NCBI RefSeq assembly: GCF_031458325.1
Contig: NZ_JAVDYG010000001.1
Location: forward strand, 3,286,001-3,350,000
Reading direction: 5' to 3'
DNA: 64,000 bases
DNA from: Nocardioides marmoribigeumensis
GTDB lineage: Bacteria > Actinomycetota > Actinomycetes > Propionibacteriales > Nocardioidaceae
The notes beneath the pieces are model-generated. The model did not search any database. It was not told the DNA's origin and saw only the letters and a list, made by a program, of their open reading frames with translations. The position numbers and the translations under genes were made by a program. Each line of letters begins with the position of its first letter. Within the stretch, counting starts at the first letter, position 1. This document shows positions 34,048 through 45,893 of the stretch, piece after piece.

Positions 34048-34141
34048 CGGTGGCCCAGTCGTGACGGTGGCCGTCACGGCGCCGGGCCAGCGTACACGTC
34101 ACGGGGACGGACTCCGGACCGGGAGTGCGGCGGGGCCTTTG

Positions 34142-34147
34142 TAGGCT
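34142..34147 (+). promoter_or_regulatory. -10 hexamer TAGGCT for leaderless argS
   Basis: TAGGCT lies seven bases before the GTG at 34155 and fixes the argS start; the earlier in-frame codon at 34125 lies upstream of this promoter. Confidence 0.5.
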
Positions 34148-34154
34148 TGGGCAG

Positions 34155-35813
34155 GTGACCCCCCTCGAGCTCTCTGCCCTGGTCGTTGCCGCCCTCGGAG
34201 CCCTCCGGGACCGCGGTGAGCTCGACCTGCCCGAGCTGCCCGAGAGCGTCGTCGTCGAGCGTCCCAAGCAGCGCGGCCACGGCGACTACGCCACCAACGT
34301 CGCCCTCCAGCTCGGCAAGCGCGCCGGCATGGCGCCGCGCGCGCTCGCCGAGCTGCTCGCCGCCGAGCTCGTGGCCGACCCGGCCGTCGCGGCCGCCGAG
34401 GTGGCAGGTCCCGGCTTCCTCAACCTCACCCTCGACGCCGGCGCCCAGGGCGCGGTCGCCGCGCAGGTCGTGGCCGCAGGCGCGGCCTACGGCCGGGGCG
34501 ACGCCCTGGCGGGCCGCCGGGTCAACGTCGAGTTCGTCTCGGCCAACCCGACCGGGCCGCTGCACCTGGGACACACCCGCTGGGCGGCCGTCGGCGACGC
34601 CCTGGCCCGGGTGATGGAGGCCGCGGGCGCGGACGTCGTGCGGGAGTTCTACGTCAACGACCGCGGCAGCCAGATGGACAAGTTCGGCGCCTCGCTCGAG
34701 GCCTCGGCGCTGGGGCGGCCGGTGCCGGAGGACGGCTACCACGGCGACTACGTCCACGACCTGGCCCGCCAGGTCGTGGCCCAGGAGCCCGGGATCCTCG
34801 AGCTGCCCGAGGGGGAGCGGCTGGTCGCCTTCCGGGAGGCGGGCTACCGCCTCCAGCTGGCCGACCAGCAGGCCGACCTCGAGGGGCTGCGCACGCACTT
34901 CGACACGTGGTTCTCCGAGCGCTCGCTGTTCGACGACGGCAAGGTGCAGCACGGTCTCGAGGTCCTGGAGAAGGCCGGCCACCTGTTCGAGGCCGACGAC
35001 GCGCTGTGGATGCGCACCACCGACTTCGGTGACGACAAGGACCGGGTGCTGCGCCGCGGCAACGGCGAGCTGACCTACTTCGCCTCCGACACCGCCTACT
35101 ACGTCGACAAGCGCGAGCGCGGCTTCGACCTGTGCGTCTACCTCCTCGGCGCCGACCACCACGGCTACGTCGGGCGGCTGCGGGCCATGGCCGCCTGCGC
35201 CGGCGACGACCCGGACAGCACCATCGAGGTGCTCATCGGCCAGCTGGTCAAGATCCTGCGGGGCGGGCAGGAGGTGCGGCTGAGCAAGCGGGCCGGCTCG
35301 ATCGTCTCCCTCGCCGAGATCGTCGAGCTGATCGGCGTCGACGCGCTGCGCTACACGCTGGCGCGCTACCCCAACGACTCACCGCTCACCCTCGACGTCG
35401 AGGCGGTGACCCGGCAGAGCTCGGACAACCCCGTCTTCTACGTGCAGTACGCCCACGCGCGGCTCAGCGCGATCCTCCGCAACGCCGCCGACCTCGGCCT
35501 CGCGGTGGACCCCTCGGTCGACCCGGCGCTGCTCGACCACGAGCGGGAGGGCCTGCTGCTGCGTGCCCTCGCCGAGTACCCCCGGGTGGTCGCCGCCGCG
35601 GCGAGCCTGCGGGAGCCGCACCGCGTGGCGCGCTACCTCGAGGAGACCGCGGCGACCTTCCACCGCTTCTACGACGTGTGCCGGGTGCTGCCGATGGGCG
35701 ACGAGGAGGCCGGCGACCTCCACCGCGCGCGGCTGCTGCTGGTCGCCGCCACCCGGACCGTGCTCGCCAACGGCCTCGACCTGCTCGGCGTCAGCGCCCC
35801 GGAGCGGATGTGA
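34155..35813 (+). CDS. argS: arginyl-tRNA synthetase
   Basis: Class I synthetase that charges tRNA-Arg. The 552-residue protein has the N-terminal ArgRS-specific domain (about 1-95), the HIGH motif as NPTGPLHLGHTR (about 127-138), YVNDRGSQMDKFG, and a degenerate KMSKS region as VRLSKRAGS (near 378). The C-terminal part is the all-helical anticodon-binding domain (DALST). The start is the GTG at 34155, seven bases after a TAGGCT hexamer. Its stop is overlapped by the lysA GTG, so the two begin a long operon. Confidence 0.96.
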   Translation: MTPLELSALVVAALGALRDRGELDLPELPESVVVERPKQRGHGDYATNVALQLGKRAGMAPRALAELLAAELVADPAVAAAEVAGPGFLNLTLDAGAQGAVAAQVVAAGAAYGRGDALAGRRVNVEFVSANPTGPLHLGHTRWAAVGDALARVMEAAGADVVREFYVNDRGSQMDKFGASLEASALGRPVPEDGYHGDYVHDLARQVVAQEPGILELPEGERLVAFREAGYRLQLADQQADLEGLRTHFDTWFSERSLFDDGKVQHGLEVLEKAGHLFEADDALWMRTTDFGDDKDRVLRRGNGELTYFASDTAYYVDKRERGFDLCVYLLGADHHGYVGRLRAMAACAGDDPDSTIEVLIGQLVKILRGGQEVRLSKRAGSIVSLAEIVELIGVDALRYTLARYPNDSPLTLDVEAVTRQSSDNPVFYVQYAHARLSAILRNAADLGLAVDPSVDPALLDHEREGLLLRALAEYPRVVAAAASLREPHRVARYLEETAATFHRFYDVCRVLPMGDEEAGDLHRARLLLVAATRTVLANGLDLLGVSAPERM

Positions 35814-37213
35814 GGGCCCACGAGGCGGGCGCCCTCCACGCCGACATCAACCACCGGGGGCCGTCCTGGCTGCGCACGCCGCGCGAGGTCAACGACCTGG
35901 TGCCGTCGCTGTGGTCCTCGACCGCCCGCAAGAACGACGACGGCGCGCTGGAGGTCGGCGGCGTCGACCTGCGTGACCTCGCCCGCGAGGTGGGGACGCC
36001 GGCCTACGTCCTGGACGAGGCCGACTTCCGCGCGCGGGCCCGCGCCTTCCGGCAGGCGTTCGCCGACTACGACGTCTACTACGCCGGCAAGGCGTTCCTC
36101 TGCACGGCGGTCGCCCGCTGGGTCGCCGAGGAGGGGCTCAGCCTCGACGTCTGCTCGGGCGGCGAGCTGAGCGTCGCGCTGCGCGCCGGGGTCGACCCCG
36201 CCCGGATCGGGTTCCACGGCAACAACAAGACGACCGGCGAGCTGCGCCGGGCCGTCGAGGCCGGCGTGGGCCGCGTGATCGTCGACTCCTTCCACGAGAT
36301 CGACCGGCTCGAGGCGCTGCTCGCCGGGTCCGCCCCCCGCCACCCGGTCGGCGTGCTGGTCCGGGTGACCGCCGGCGTGGAGGCGCACACGCACGAGTAC
36401 ATCGCCACCGCCCACGAGGACCAGAAGTTCGGCTTCTCGATCAGCGCCGGCGACGCCGAGGCCGCTGCCCGCCGGGTCGAGGCCGTCGACGGGCTCGACC
36501 TGCTCGGGCTGCACAGCCACATCGGCTCGCAGATCTTCGACACCTCGGGCTTCGAGGTCGCCGCCCGGCGCGTGCTGGCGCTGCAGGCGCGGCTGGCCGA
36601 GGTGCTGGGCCGCGAGCTGCCCGAGCTCGACCTGGGAGGCGGCTTCGGCATCGCCTACACCACCCAGGACGACCCGGCCGAGCCCGACCGGCTCGCCCAG
36701 GAGCTCACCGGCATCGTCGAGCACGAGTGCCGCGCGCTCGGCATCGTCGTACCCCGTCTGTCGATCGAGCCGGGGCGGGCGATCGTGGGTCCCTCGACCT
36801 GCACCCTCTACGAGGTGGGCACGGTCAAGGCGGTGGGGCTCGACGGGGGAGCGGTCCGGTCCTACGTCTCCGTCGACGGCGGGATGAGCGACAACATCCG
36901 CACCGCCCTGTACGACGCCGACTACTCCGCCACGATCGCCTCGCGGCGCTCCGACGCCGAGCCGGTGCTGGGCCGCGTGGTCGGCAAGCACTGCGAGGCC
37001 GGCGACATCCTGGTCAAGGACGAGTTCGTCCCCGGTGACCTCCTCCCGGGCGACCTCCTGGCGGTGCCCGGCACGGGGGCCTACTGCCGCTCGATGTCGA
37101 GCAACTACAACCACGCGCTCCGCCCTCCGGTGGTCGCGGTCCGCGACGGCAGCACCACCGTGCTGGTCCGGCGCGAGACCGAGGACGACCTGCTGGCCTG
37201 CGACCTCGGCTGA
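35810..37213 (+). CDS. lysA: diaminopimelate decarboxylase
   Basis: PLP enzyme for the last step of lysine synthesis. The 467-residue protein belongs to the alanine racemase-like barrel group: the cofactor Lys is in VYYAGKAFLC (near residue 90), HSHIGSQI near 241, and the glycine-rich ELDLGGGFGI near 275. The C-terminal domain has the active-site Cys in VGKHCEAGDILVKD (near 398), contributed across the dimer. The GTG at 35810 overlaps the argS stop; a much longer open frame upstream is the shadow of argS. Confidence 0.95.
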   Translation: MRAHEAGALHADINHRGPSWLRTPREVNDLVPSLWSSTARKNDDGALEVGGVDLRDLAREVGTPAYVLDEADFRARARAFRQAFADYDVYYAGKAFLCTAVARWVAEEGLSLDVCSGGELSVALRAGVDPARIGFHGNNKTTGELRRAVEAGVGRVIVDSFHEIDRLEALLAGSAPRHPVGVLVRVTAGVEAHTHEYIATAHEDQKFGFSISAGDAEAAARRVEAVDGLDLLGLHSHIGSQIFDTSGFEVAARRVLALQARLAEVLGRELPELDLGGGFGIAYTTQDDPAEPDRLAQELTGIVEHECRALGIVVPRLSIEPGRAIVGPSTCTLYEVGTVKAVGLDGGAVRSYVSVDGGMSDNIRTALYDADYSATIASRRSDAEPVLGRVVGKHCEAGDILVKDEFVPGDLLPGDLLAVPGTGAYCRSMSSNYNHALRPPVVAVRDGSTTVLVRRETEDDLLACDLG

Positions 37214-37263
37214 GGGCTGACAGGATGGGGCGGCCAGCGAGCGGAGCAGAGGGAGTGACGGAC

Positions 37264-38565
37264 GTGAGCGCGACACCGGTGCGGGTGGCCCTGCTGGGCT
37301 GCGGCTCCGTCGGCAGCCAGGTGGTCCGGCTGCTGCGGGAGCAGTCCGCCGACCTCGAGGCCCGGGTGGGAGCGCCGGTCGAGCTCGTCGGCGTCGCCGT
37401 ACGCCGGCTCGACGCGCGGCGCGAGGTCGAGGTCCCCGAGGGCCTGCTGACCACCGACGCGGCCGGCCTGGTCGCCTCGGGGGTCGACGTGGTCGTCGAG
37501 GTGATCGGCGGCATCGAGCCCGCCCGGTCACTGATCCTGTCCGCGCTGGAGCACGGGGCGAGCGTGGTCACCGCCAACAAGGCGCTGCTCGCCGAGGACG
37601 GCGCGACGCTCTTCGCCGCCGCCGACAAAGCCGGTCGCGACCTCTACTTCGAGGCCTCCGTGGCCGGGGCGATCCCGATCCTGCGCCCGTTGCGCGAGTC
37701 CCTCGCGGGCGACCGGGTGCGCCGTGTGCTCGGCATCGTCAACGGCACCACCAACTTCATCCTCGACAAGATGGACACCAGCGGCGCCGGCTTCACCGAG
37801 GCGCTCGAGGAGGCGCAGGCCCTGGGCTACGCCGAGGCCGACCCCACCGCCGACGTGGAGGGCTTCGACGCCGCGGCCAAGGCCGCGATCCTGGCCAGCC
37901 TGGCCTTCCACACCCGTGTGGTCGCCACCGACGTGCACCGCGAGGGCATCTCCGAGGTCTCCGCCGCCGACGTCGCCTCCGCACGCCAGATGGGCAGCGT
38001 GGTCAAGCTGCTCGCGATCTGCGACCTGGTCGAGGGCCCCGACGGCCCCGCGGTCTCGGCCCGCGTGCACCCCGCGATGATCCCCAGGTCCCACCCGCTG
38101 GCCAGCGTGCGCGAGGCCTACAACGCGGTCTTCGTGGAGAGCGACGCCGCCGGTCAGCTGATGTTCTACGGCCCCGGTGCCGGGGGCTCGCCGACCGCCT
38201 CGGCCGTGCTCGGCGACCTGGTCACGGTCGCCCGCAACCGGCTCCAGGACGTGCGTGGCGTCGGCGAGTCGACGTACGCCGACCTGGGCGTGCTGCCCAT
38301 GGGCGCGACGACCACGCGCTACCACGTGGCGATCGACGTCGAGGACAAGGCCGGTGTGCTGGCCGCGGTGGCGCAGGAGTTCGCCAAGCAGGACGTGTCC
38401 ATCCAGACCGTGCGCCAGCAGGGTCGGGGCGAGGACGCCCAGCTCGTCGTGGTGTCCCACCGGGCCACCGACGAGGCGCTGTCGGCGACCGTCGCCGCGC
38501 TGCGCGAGATGAGCGAGGTCCGCGAGGTGACCTCGGTGATGCGGGTCGAGGGGGACAGCGAGTGA
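37264..38565 (+). CDS. hom: homoserine dehydrogenase with ACT domain
   Basis: NAD(P)-dependent reduction of aspartate semialdehyde to homoserine. The 433-residue chain opens with the dinucleotide motif [17 protein letters not shown], continues with GTTNFIL and the catalytic region [17 protein letters not shown] (about 200), and ends with an ACT domain (about 355-430: [17 protein letters not shown]) that in Corynebacterium gives threonine feedback control. The start is uncertain between the GTGs at 37255 and 37264; I chose 37264 because GAGGGAG then lies at a good distance. The stop overlaps the thrC GTG. Confidence 0.94.
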   Translation: MSATPVRVALLGCGSVGSQVVRLLREQSADLEARVGAPVELVGVAVRRLDARREVEVPEGLLTTDAAGLVASGVDVVVEVIGGIEPARSLILSALEHGASVVTANKALLAEDGATLFAAADKAGRDLYFEASVAGAIPILRPLRESLAGDRVRRVLGIVNGTTNFILDKMDTSGAGFTEALEEAQALGYAEADPTADVEGFDAAAKAAILASLAFHTRVVATDVHREGISEVSAADVASARQMGSVVKLLAICDLVEGPDGPAVSARVHPAMIPRSHPLASVREAYNAVFVESDAAGQLMFYGPGAGGSPTASAVLGDLVTVARNRLQDVRGVGESTYADLGVLPMGATTTRYHVAIDVEDKAGVLAAVAQEFAKQDVSIQTVRQQGRGEDAQLVVVSHRATDEALSATVAALREMSEVREVTSVMRVEGDSE

Positions 38566-39647
38566 ACCAGTCAGCACGCACCGGTGCGCACCAGTGGCGC
38601 GGGGTGATCGAGGAGTACCGCGAGTGGCTCCCGCTGCCGGAGGGCACCCCGACCCACACCCTGCGTGAGGGCGGCACCCCCCTGGTCGACAGCCCGTGGC
38701 TCTCCGGGCTCACCGGTGCCGACGTGTGGATCAAGGTCGAGGGCTCCAACCCGACCGGGTCGTTCAAGGACCGCGGCATGACCGTCGCGCTGTCGGTGGC
38801 GGTCGGGCAGGGCGCCAAGGCGGTCGTGTGCGCGTCCACCGGCAACACCAGCGCCTCGATGGCCGCCTATGCCGCGCGCGCCAAGGTCAAGCCGCTCGTG
38901 CTCGTCCCCCAGGGCAAGATCTCCGCCGGCAAGATGGCCCAGGCCATCGTCCACGGCGCCCAGGTGATCATGGTGCGCGGCAACTTCGACGACTGCCTGC
39001 GCATCAGCCGCGAGCTGGCCGAGAAGTTCCCGGTCGCCCTGGTCAACTCGGTCAACCCGTTCCGGCTCGAGGGGCAGAAGACCGCGGCGTTCGAGATCGT
39101 CGACCTGCTCGGCGACGCACCCGACGTGCACGTGCTGCCGGTGGGCAACGCCGGCAACATCTCGGCGTACTGGAAGGGCTACACCGAGTACCACCGCGAG
39201 GGCATGAGCACCCGCCTCCCGCAGATGCTCGGCTGGCAGGCCGAGGGCGCGTCGCCGCTGGTGCGGGGCGAGGTGGTGCGCGACCCCGAGACCGTGGCGT
39301 CCGCGATCCGCATCGGCAACCCGGCCTCCTGGCACCTCGCGGTCGAGGCGGCGGAGACCTCGGGCGGCCGCTTCCGCTCGGTCACCGACGAGCAGATCCT
39401 CGACGCGCAGCGCCGTCTGGCCGCCGCGGAGGGCATCTTCGTCGAGCCCGGCTCGGCCGCCTCGGTGGCGGGGCTGCTGCAGGACGTCGCCGCGGGGGAG
39501 GACTTCCGCGGCCGGACGATGGTCGTCACGGTGACCGGCCACGGGCTCAAGGACATCGACACCGCGCTGTCGACCTTCACCGACCTGGTCGACGTGGTGG
39601 TCGATCCCGAGGTGAGCGCGGCCGCCGAGGCCGCGGGGCTCGCCTAG
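38562..39647 (+). CDS. thrC: threonine synthase
   Basis: PLP enzyme converting O-phosphohomoserine to threonine. The 361-residue protein is of the shorter bacterial class; the cofactor Lys is in [12 protein letters not shown] (near 65) and the phosphate-binding GNAGNIS loop is near 195. [18 protein letters not shown] near 90 is the usual asparagine loop. The GTG overlaps hom by four bases, and the TAG stop touches the thrB start, so hom-thrC-thrB is one unit. Confidence 0.95.
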   Translation: MNQSARTGAHQWRGVIEEYREWLPLPEGTPTHTLREGGTPLVDSPWLSGLTGADVWIKVEGSNPTGSFKDRGMTVALSVAVGQGAKAVVCASTGNTSASMAAYAARAKVKPLVLVPQGKISAGKMAQAIVHGAQVIMVRGNFDDCLRISRELAEKFPVALVNSVNPFRLEGQKTAAFEIVDLLGDAPDVHVLPVGNAGNISAYWKGYTEYHREGMSTRLPQMLGWQAEGASPLVRGEVVRDPETVASAIRIGNPASWHLAVEAAETSGGRFRSVTDEQILDAQRRLAAAEGIFVEPGSAASVAGLLQDVAAGEDFRGRTMVVTVTGHGLKDIDTALSTFTDLVDVVVDPEVSAAAEAAGLA

Positions 39648-40604
39648 ATGGACGCCCAGCGGGCCCACGACACGGAGCAGGTCTCGTTCGCCGAGGGGCC
39701 GGTCGCGGTCCGGGTGCCGGCCACCAGCGCCAACCTCGGTCCGGGCTTCGACGTCCTCGGCCTGGCCCTCACGCTGTACGACGACGTGGTCACCGAGGTG
39801 CTCTCGACCGAGACCGGCGACCCCGTGATCACAGTCGCCGGCGAGGGGGCCGGCGAGGTCCCGCTCGACGAGACCCACCTCGTCCATCGGGCGATGTTCG
39901 CGGCCTTCCAGGCGATGGGTGTCACGCCTCCCCGGCTGCGGCTGGACTGCCGCAACGAGGTCCCCCACGGGCGGGGGCTGGGCTCGTCCTCGGCCGCGAT
40001 CGTCTCCGGGCTCTGGGCGGCCCGGTCCCTGGTCCAGGACGGCCCCGAGCGCTGGAGCGATCACGCCCTGTTCGAGCTCGCGGCCCGCATCGAGGGGCAC
40101 CCCGACAACGTCGCGCCGGCCGTCTTCGGCGGGCTGACCCTCGCCTACGAGGCCGACGCGCAGTACCAGCTGGTCCGGCTCGACGTCCGTGCCGACGTCG
40201 TGCCGCTGGTGCTCGTGCCCGACCACCCGATGGAGACCGAGGTCGCCCGCGGGCTGCTGCCCACGTCGGTGTCCCACGCTGACGCGGTCTTCAACTCCGC
40301 CCGCACCGCCCTCCTCGTCGCTGCGCTGAGCGGCGCCCTCCCGCTCGAGGTCCTGGTCGACGCCAGCGACGACCGCCTGCACCAGCCCTACCGCACCGAG
40401 GCGATGCCGCAGACCATGGCCGCGGTCGCCGACCTGCGCGCGGCCGGAGTGCCCGCCGTGCTCTCGGGAGCGGGCCCCTCGGTCCTGGCCCTCGCCCGCC
40501 CCGGACAGGAGGCCACGGTCGAGGCCCACCGCCCGGAGGGCTGGCGGCTGCACGCGCTGGCGGTCGACGCCGACGGCGTCCGCACGCAGGACGTGCCCGG
40601 CTGA
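39648..40604 (+). CDS. thrB: homoserine kinase
   Basis: GHMP-family kinase that makes O-phosphohomoserine, the ThrC substrate. The 318-residue protein has VPATSANLGPGFDVLGLAL (near 23-41), the ATP loop PHGRGLGSSSAA (about 105-116) and the third GHMP motif AVLSGAGPSVLAL (near 267). It begins directly after the thrC stop. It probably ends the argS-to-thrB operon, because rho has its own leader. Confidence 0.94.
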   Translation: MDAQRAHDTEQVSFAEGPVAVRVPATSANLGPGFDVLGLALTLYDDVVTEVLSTETGDPVITVAGEGAGEVPLDETHLVHRAMFAAFQAMGVTPPRLRLDCRNEVPHGRGLGSSSAAIVSGLWAARSLVQDGPERWSDHALFELAARIEGHPDNVAPAVFGGLTLAYEADAQYQLVRLDVRADVVPLVLVPDHPMETEVARGLLPTSVSHADAVFNSARTALLVAALSGALPLEVLVDASDDRLHQPYRTEAMPQTMAAVADLRAAGVPAVLSGAGPSVLALARPGQEATVEAHRPEGWRLHALAVDADGVRTQDVPG

Positions 40605-40866
40605 CCGGGTGCCGGTCCCGTCCTGGCCCGTGTGACGGCGGTCTCGGTCGCCCGGTGCTAGGGTGGGCTCGGCCCTCGTCCCAGGCGTGAGGACGCCGTC
40701 GCCCGTGCGACGACTCCCAGCCGCCGAGGCGCTGCCTCTCTCGAATCCCCGGTCGACCGGTCCGTGGCGCTCTGCCACGCGGCCCCTGGGCCCCGGGTTC
40801 TCGGAAACTCACCAGATGTGACGGCCGTCCGGTCCCCGGACGGTCACGACGTGGGAAGGACCTCAC
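40605..40866 (+). promoter_or_regulatory. rho promoter and long leader
   Basis: A TAGGGT hexamer at 40659-40664 is the best -10 candidate and would give a leader of about 195 bases. The leader ends in a strong hairpin (40818-40847): CCGTCCGG and CCGGACGG around a three-base loop, closed by GTGA/TCAC. AAGGA then precedes the GTG. Rho genes are often controlled by their own product through the leader; this region is suitable, but nothing here proves it. Confidence 0.55.
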
Positions 40867-42789
<1,923 letters not shown>

Positions 42790-42928
42790 CCTCGAGCGGG
42801 CTCGCCCGCCCAGGGCGGGGAAGGATTCGCTCCCGGCCCGCGTTGACTGGCAAGATAGATCCTCGGCTCCGGTTCACGCCGTGCACAGCACGCTCGGCGA
42901 CCCGGCGGCCGCGACCCGAGAGGACACC
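42790..42928 (+). promoter_or_regulatory. rho-rpmE intergenic region
   Basis: A short GCGGGC/GCCCGC stem just after rho (42796-42809) may end transcription weakly. The rest should contain the rpmE promoter, but I find no convincing hexamer pair. GAGAGGA precedes the rpmE ATG. Confidence 0.3.
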
Positions 42929-43153
42929 ATGAAGAAGGACATCCACCCGGCGTACGTCGAGACCCAGGTGACCTGCACCTGCGGCAACACGTTCACCACC
43001 CGCAGCACCGCCACGAGCGGCTCGATCCACGCCGACGTCTGCTCGGCGTGCCACCCGTTCTACACCGGCAAGCAGAAGATCCTCGACACCGGCGGTCGCG
43101 TCGCCCGCTTCGAGGCCCGCTACGCCAAGTCCAAGGCCGCTGCCAAGAAGTAG
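42929..43153 (+). CDS. rpmE: 50S ribosomal protein bL31, zinc-binding form
   Basis: A 74-residue bL31 bridging the ribosomal subunits. The zinc ligands are complete: Cys16 and Cys18 in TCTCGN, and CSACHPFY near 38-45, so this is the C+ paralogue that is normally replaced by a Cys-less form under zinc starvation. [16 protein letters not shown] is the conserved C-terminal block. ATG at 42929 with GAGAGGA five bases upstream. A complex hairpin follows. Confidence 0.95.
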   Translation: MKKDIHPAYVETQVTCTCGNTFTTRSTATSGSIHADVCSACHPFYTGKQKILDTGGRVARFEARYAKSKAAAKK

Positions 43154-43164
43154 CCCGTCGCACG

Positions 43165-43211
43165 GACGCCGGCGCCCCACGCAGGACCACCTGCGCTGCG
43201 GGCCCGGCGTC
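43165..43211 (+). terminator. rpmE terminator
   Basis: An outer GACGCCGG/CCGGCGTC stem encloses an inner CGCAGG/CCTGCG stem with loop ACCA. It starts 11 bases after the rpmE stop. Confidence 0.65.
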
Positions 43212-43270
43212 TCGTCGCGTCAGGAGCCGGGACCACGACCCGGGACCACGAGCCGAGGGAGGTCGATGAG

Positions 43271-44344
43271 GTGAAGGACGCCGTCGCGGCGCTGCTCGCC
43301 GAGCACGCCGACCTCGAGCAGCAGCTCGCCGACCCCGCGGTCCACGCCGACCAGCACCTGGCCAAGCGCCTCAACCAGCGCTACGCCGAGCTCAGTGCGG
43401 TCGCGCGCGTCCACGAGGAGCTGGTCGCGCTGACCGGTGACCTCGAGGCCGCCGCCGAGCTGGCCGAGGAGGACGAGTCCTTCGCCGCCGAGCTCGCGTC
43501 GCTGACCGAGCGCCGCGAGGCCGCGGAGGAGCGGCTGCGCCGGCTGCTCGTGCCGCGCGACCCCTCGGACGCCAAGGACGCCCTGCTGGAGATCAAGTCC
43601 GGCGAGGGCGGCGAGGAGTCGGCGCTGTTCGCCGGCGACCTGCTGCGGATGTACACCCGCTACGCCGAGCGCCGGGGCTGGCGCACCGAGGTGCTGGACG
43701 CCACCGAGTCCGACCTGGGTGGCTTCAAGTCCGTGACCGTCGCGGTCAAGGCCAAGGGGACGTCCCAGCCCGGGGAGACGCCCTACGCGCTGCTGAAGTT
43801 CGAGGGCGGCGTCCACCGCGTGCAGCGGGTTCCCGTCACCGAGTCCCAGGGGCGGGTGCACACGTCGGCGGCCGGGGTGCTCGTGATGCCCGAGGCCGAG
43901 CAGGTCGACGTCACGATCGACGACAAGGACCTGCGCATCGACGTCTTCCGCTCCTCCGGTCCCGGCGGCCAGAGCGTCAACACCACCGACTCCGCCGTGC
44001 GCATCACCCACCTGCCGACCGGCCTGGTGGTGAGCTGCCAGAACGAGAAGTCCCAGCTGCAGAACAAGGAGCAGGCGCTGCGCATCCTGCGCTCGCGCCT
44101 GCTGGCGCAGGCCGAGGAGGCCGCGGCGGCCGAGGCGTCCGACGCCCGCCGCTCCCAGGTCCGCACGGTCGACCGCTCCGAGCGCATCCGGACCTACAAC
44201 TACCCCGAGAACCGGATCTCCGACCACCGCACCGGCTACAAGTCCTACCACCTCGACCAGGTCCTCGACGGTGACCTCGAGCCCGTCGTCGAGTCCTGCG
44301 TCGAGGCCGACCTGGCCGCGCGGCTCGAGGCGATCGGGTCGTGA
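43271..44344 (+). CDS. prfA: peptide chain release factor 1
   Basis: Releases finished protein at UAG and UAA codons. The 357-residue protein contains the universal GGQ loop in [19 protein letters not shown] (about 231-249), a PxT-type recognition region near 185, and the C-terminal domain. The GTG start has AGGGAGG about eight bases upstream. The stop overlaps prmC by four bases, fitting since PrmC methylates the GGQ glutamine. Confidence 0.95.
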   Translation: MKDAVAALLAEHADLEQQLADPAVHADQHLAKRLNQRYAELSAVARVHEELVALTGDLEAAAELAEEDESFAAELASLTERREAAEERLRRLLVPRDPSDAKDALLEIKSGEGGEESALFAGDLLRMYTRYAERRGWRTEVLDATESDLGGFKSVTVAVKAKGTSQPGETPYALLKFEGGVHRVQRVPVTESQGRVHTSAAGVLVMPEAEQVDVTIDDKDLRIDVFRSSGPGGQSVNTTDSAVRITHLPTGLVVSCQNEKSQLQNKEQALRILRSRLLAQAEEAAAAEASDARRSQVRTVDRSERIRTYNYPENRISDHRTGYKSYHLDQVLDGDLEPVVESCVEADLAARLEAIGS

Positions 44345-45186
44345 GGCGGCTGCTCGACGGTGCCGCGAGCCGGCTCCGCGACGCGGGGGTGGACTCGCCC
44401 GAGCACGACGCCGCCGAGCTCCTCGCCCACGTCCTGGGCGTGCGCCGCGGCTCGCTGGTCACCGCGCCGGAGCCCGACGCCGACCAGCTCGAGGCCTTCG
44501 ACGCGCTCCTCGAGCGCCGCGCCGCGCGGGTGCCGCTGCAGCACCTCACCGGCTCCGCCGGCTTCCGGTACGTCGAGCTGCAGGTCGGCGCGGGCGTCTT
44601 CGTCCCGCGCCCCGAGACCGAGGTCGTGGCCGGGTTCGCCGTCGAGCGGGTCCGTGAGGCCCTGCAGCGCCGCCCGGACCCGGTCGTGGTCGACCTGTGC
44701 ACCGGCTCGGGCGCGATCGCGCTCGCGGTCGCCACCGAGGTGCCGGAGTCCCGGGTGCACGCCGTCGAGCTCGACCCCGGCGCGGTCGAGTGGGCCTCGC
44801 GCAACCTCGAGGGCAGCGGGGTCGACCTGCGCTCGGGCGACATGGCCGAGGCGTTCCCCGAGCTCGACGGGACGGTCGACGTGGTCGTGAGCAACCCGCC
44901 GTACATCCCGCTCGAGGCGTGGGAGTCGGTGACCGCGGAGGTCCGCGACCACGACCCCGCCCTCGCGCTGTGGTCCGGCCAGGACGGCCTCGACGCGATG
45001 CGCGTGGTGGAGGCGACCGCGGCGCGGCTGCTGCGTCCCGGGGGCGTGGTCGCCGTCGAGCACGCCGACGTGCAGGGCGAGGCGGCGCCGGCGGTCTTCC
45101 GCGCGACGGGCCGCTGGCGCGAGGTCGCCGACCGGCCCGACCTGGCCGGACGCCCTCGCTTCGTGACCGCGGTGCGTGCGTCATGA
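44341..45186 (+). CDS. prmC: release-factor glutamine N5-methyltransferase
   Basis: Methylates the Gln of the GGQ motif in release factors using S-adenosylmethionine. In the 281-residue protein, an N-terminal helical domain (about 1-80) precedes the methyltransferase fold: [16 protein letters not shown] (about 116-131) and the catalytic [13 protein letters not shown] (about 182-194). GTG start overlapping prfA. Confidence 0.94.
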   Translation: MRRLLDGAASRLRDAGVDSPEHDAAELLAHVLGVRRGSLVTAPEPDADQLEAFDALLERRAARVPLQHLTGSAGFRYVELQVGAGVFVPRPETEVVAGFAVERVREALQRRPDPVVVDLCTGSGAIALAVATEVPESRVHAVELDPGAVEWASRNLEGSGVDLRSGDMAEAFPELDGTVDVVVSNPPYIPLEAWESVTAEVRDHDPALALWSGQDGLDAMRVVEATAARLLRPGGVVAVEHADVQGEAAPAVFRATGRWREVADRPDLAGRPRFVTAVRAS

Positions 45187-45233
45187 TGGCCCCGTGAGCG
45201 GAGCCAAGCGATGAGCACGACGCGGGTGGACGC

Positions 45234-45893
45234 GTGAGCGCGCTTCGCTTCGACCTGTCCGTGGACGCCGAGCGCGAGACGGGCATGGACGAGGCGGCCC
45301 GCAGCGTGCAGCGGGGGCGGCTGGTCGTGCTGCCGACCGACACGGTCTACGGCGTCGGCTGCGACGCCTTCAACGCCGGCGCGGTGCAGCGGCTGCTCGA
45401 CGCCAAGGGCCGCGGGCGCGAGATGCCGCCGCCGGTGCTGGTGTCGGCCAAGACCACGCTCGAGGCGCTCGCGATCGGCATCCCCGACTGGGCGCGCGCC
45501 CTCGTCGACGAGCTCTGGCCGGGTCCGCTGACCCTGGTCCTCCGCCAGCAGGCGAGCCTGCAGTGGGACCTCGGCGAGACCCGCGGCACCGTCGCGGTCC
45601 GCATGCCCGATCACGACGCCGCCCTCGAGCTGCTGGCCCGCACGGGCCCGCTGGCGGTGAGCAGCGCCAACCTGTCCGGCGAGCCGGCCGCGACCGACGC
45701 CGACGAGGCCGAGCGCATGCTGGGCGAGGCGGTGCGCGTCATCCTCGACGGCGGCCCGACGCCCGGGCCGCTCCCCTCCACGATCGTCGACTGCACCGGC
45801 GAGCAGGGCAGGCTCCTGCGCAGCGGCGTCGTCCCGCTGGCGACCCTCAACGAGGTCGTGGCGCCGATGGAGACCCTGATCCTCGATGCGTGA
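45234..45893 (+). CDS. tsaC: L-threonylcarbamoyladenylate synthase
   Basis: Makes threonylcarbamoyl-AMP for the t6A modification of ANN-reading tRNAs. The 219-residue YrdC/Sua5 domain shows VVLPTDTVYGVGCDAFN (near 31-47), the KGRGREMPPPVLV block (near 61) and GPLAVSSANLSGEPA (near 138-152). It lacks the extra C-terminal Sua5 domain. It starts 47 bases after prmC at a GTG and overlaps wecA by eight bases. Confidence 0.93.
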   Translation: MSALRFDLSVDAERETGMDEAARSVQRGRLVVLPTDTVYGVGCDAFNAGAVQRLLDAKGRGREMPPPVLVSAKTTLEALAIGIPDWARALVDELWPGPLTLVLRQQASLQWDLGETRGTVAVRMPDHDAALELLARTGPLAVSSANLSGEPAATDADEAERMLGEAVRVILDGGPTPGPLPSTIVDCTGEQGRLLRSGVVPLATLNEVVAPMETLILDA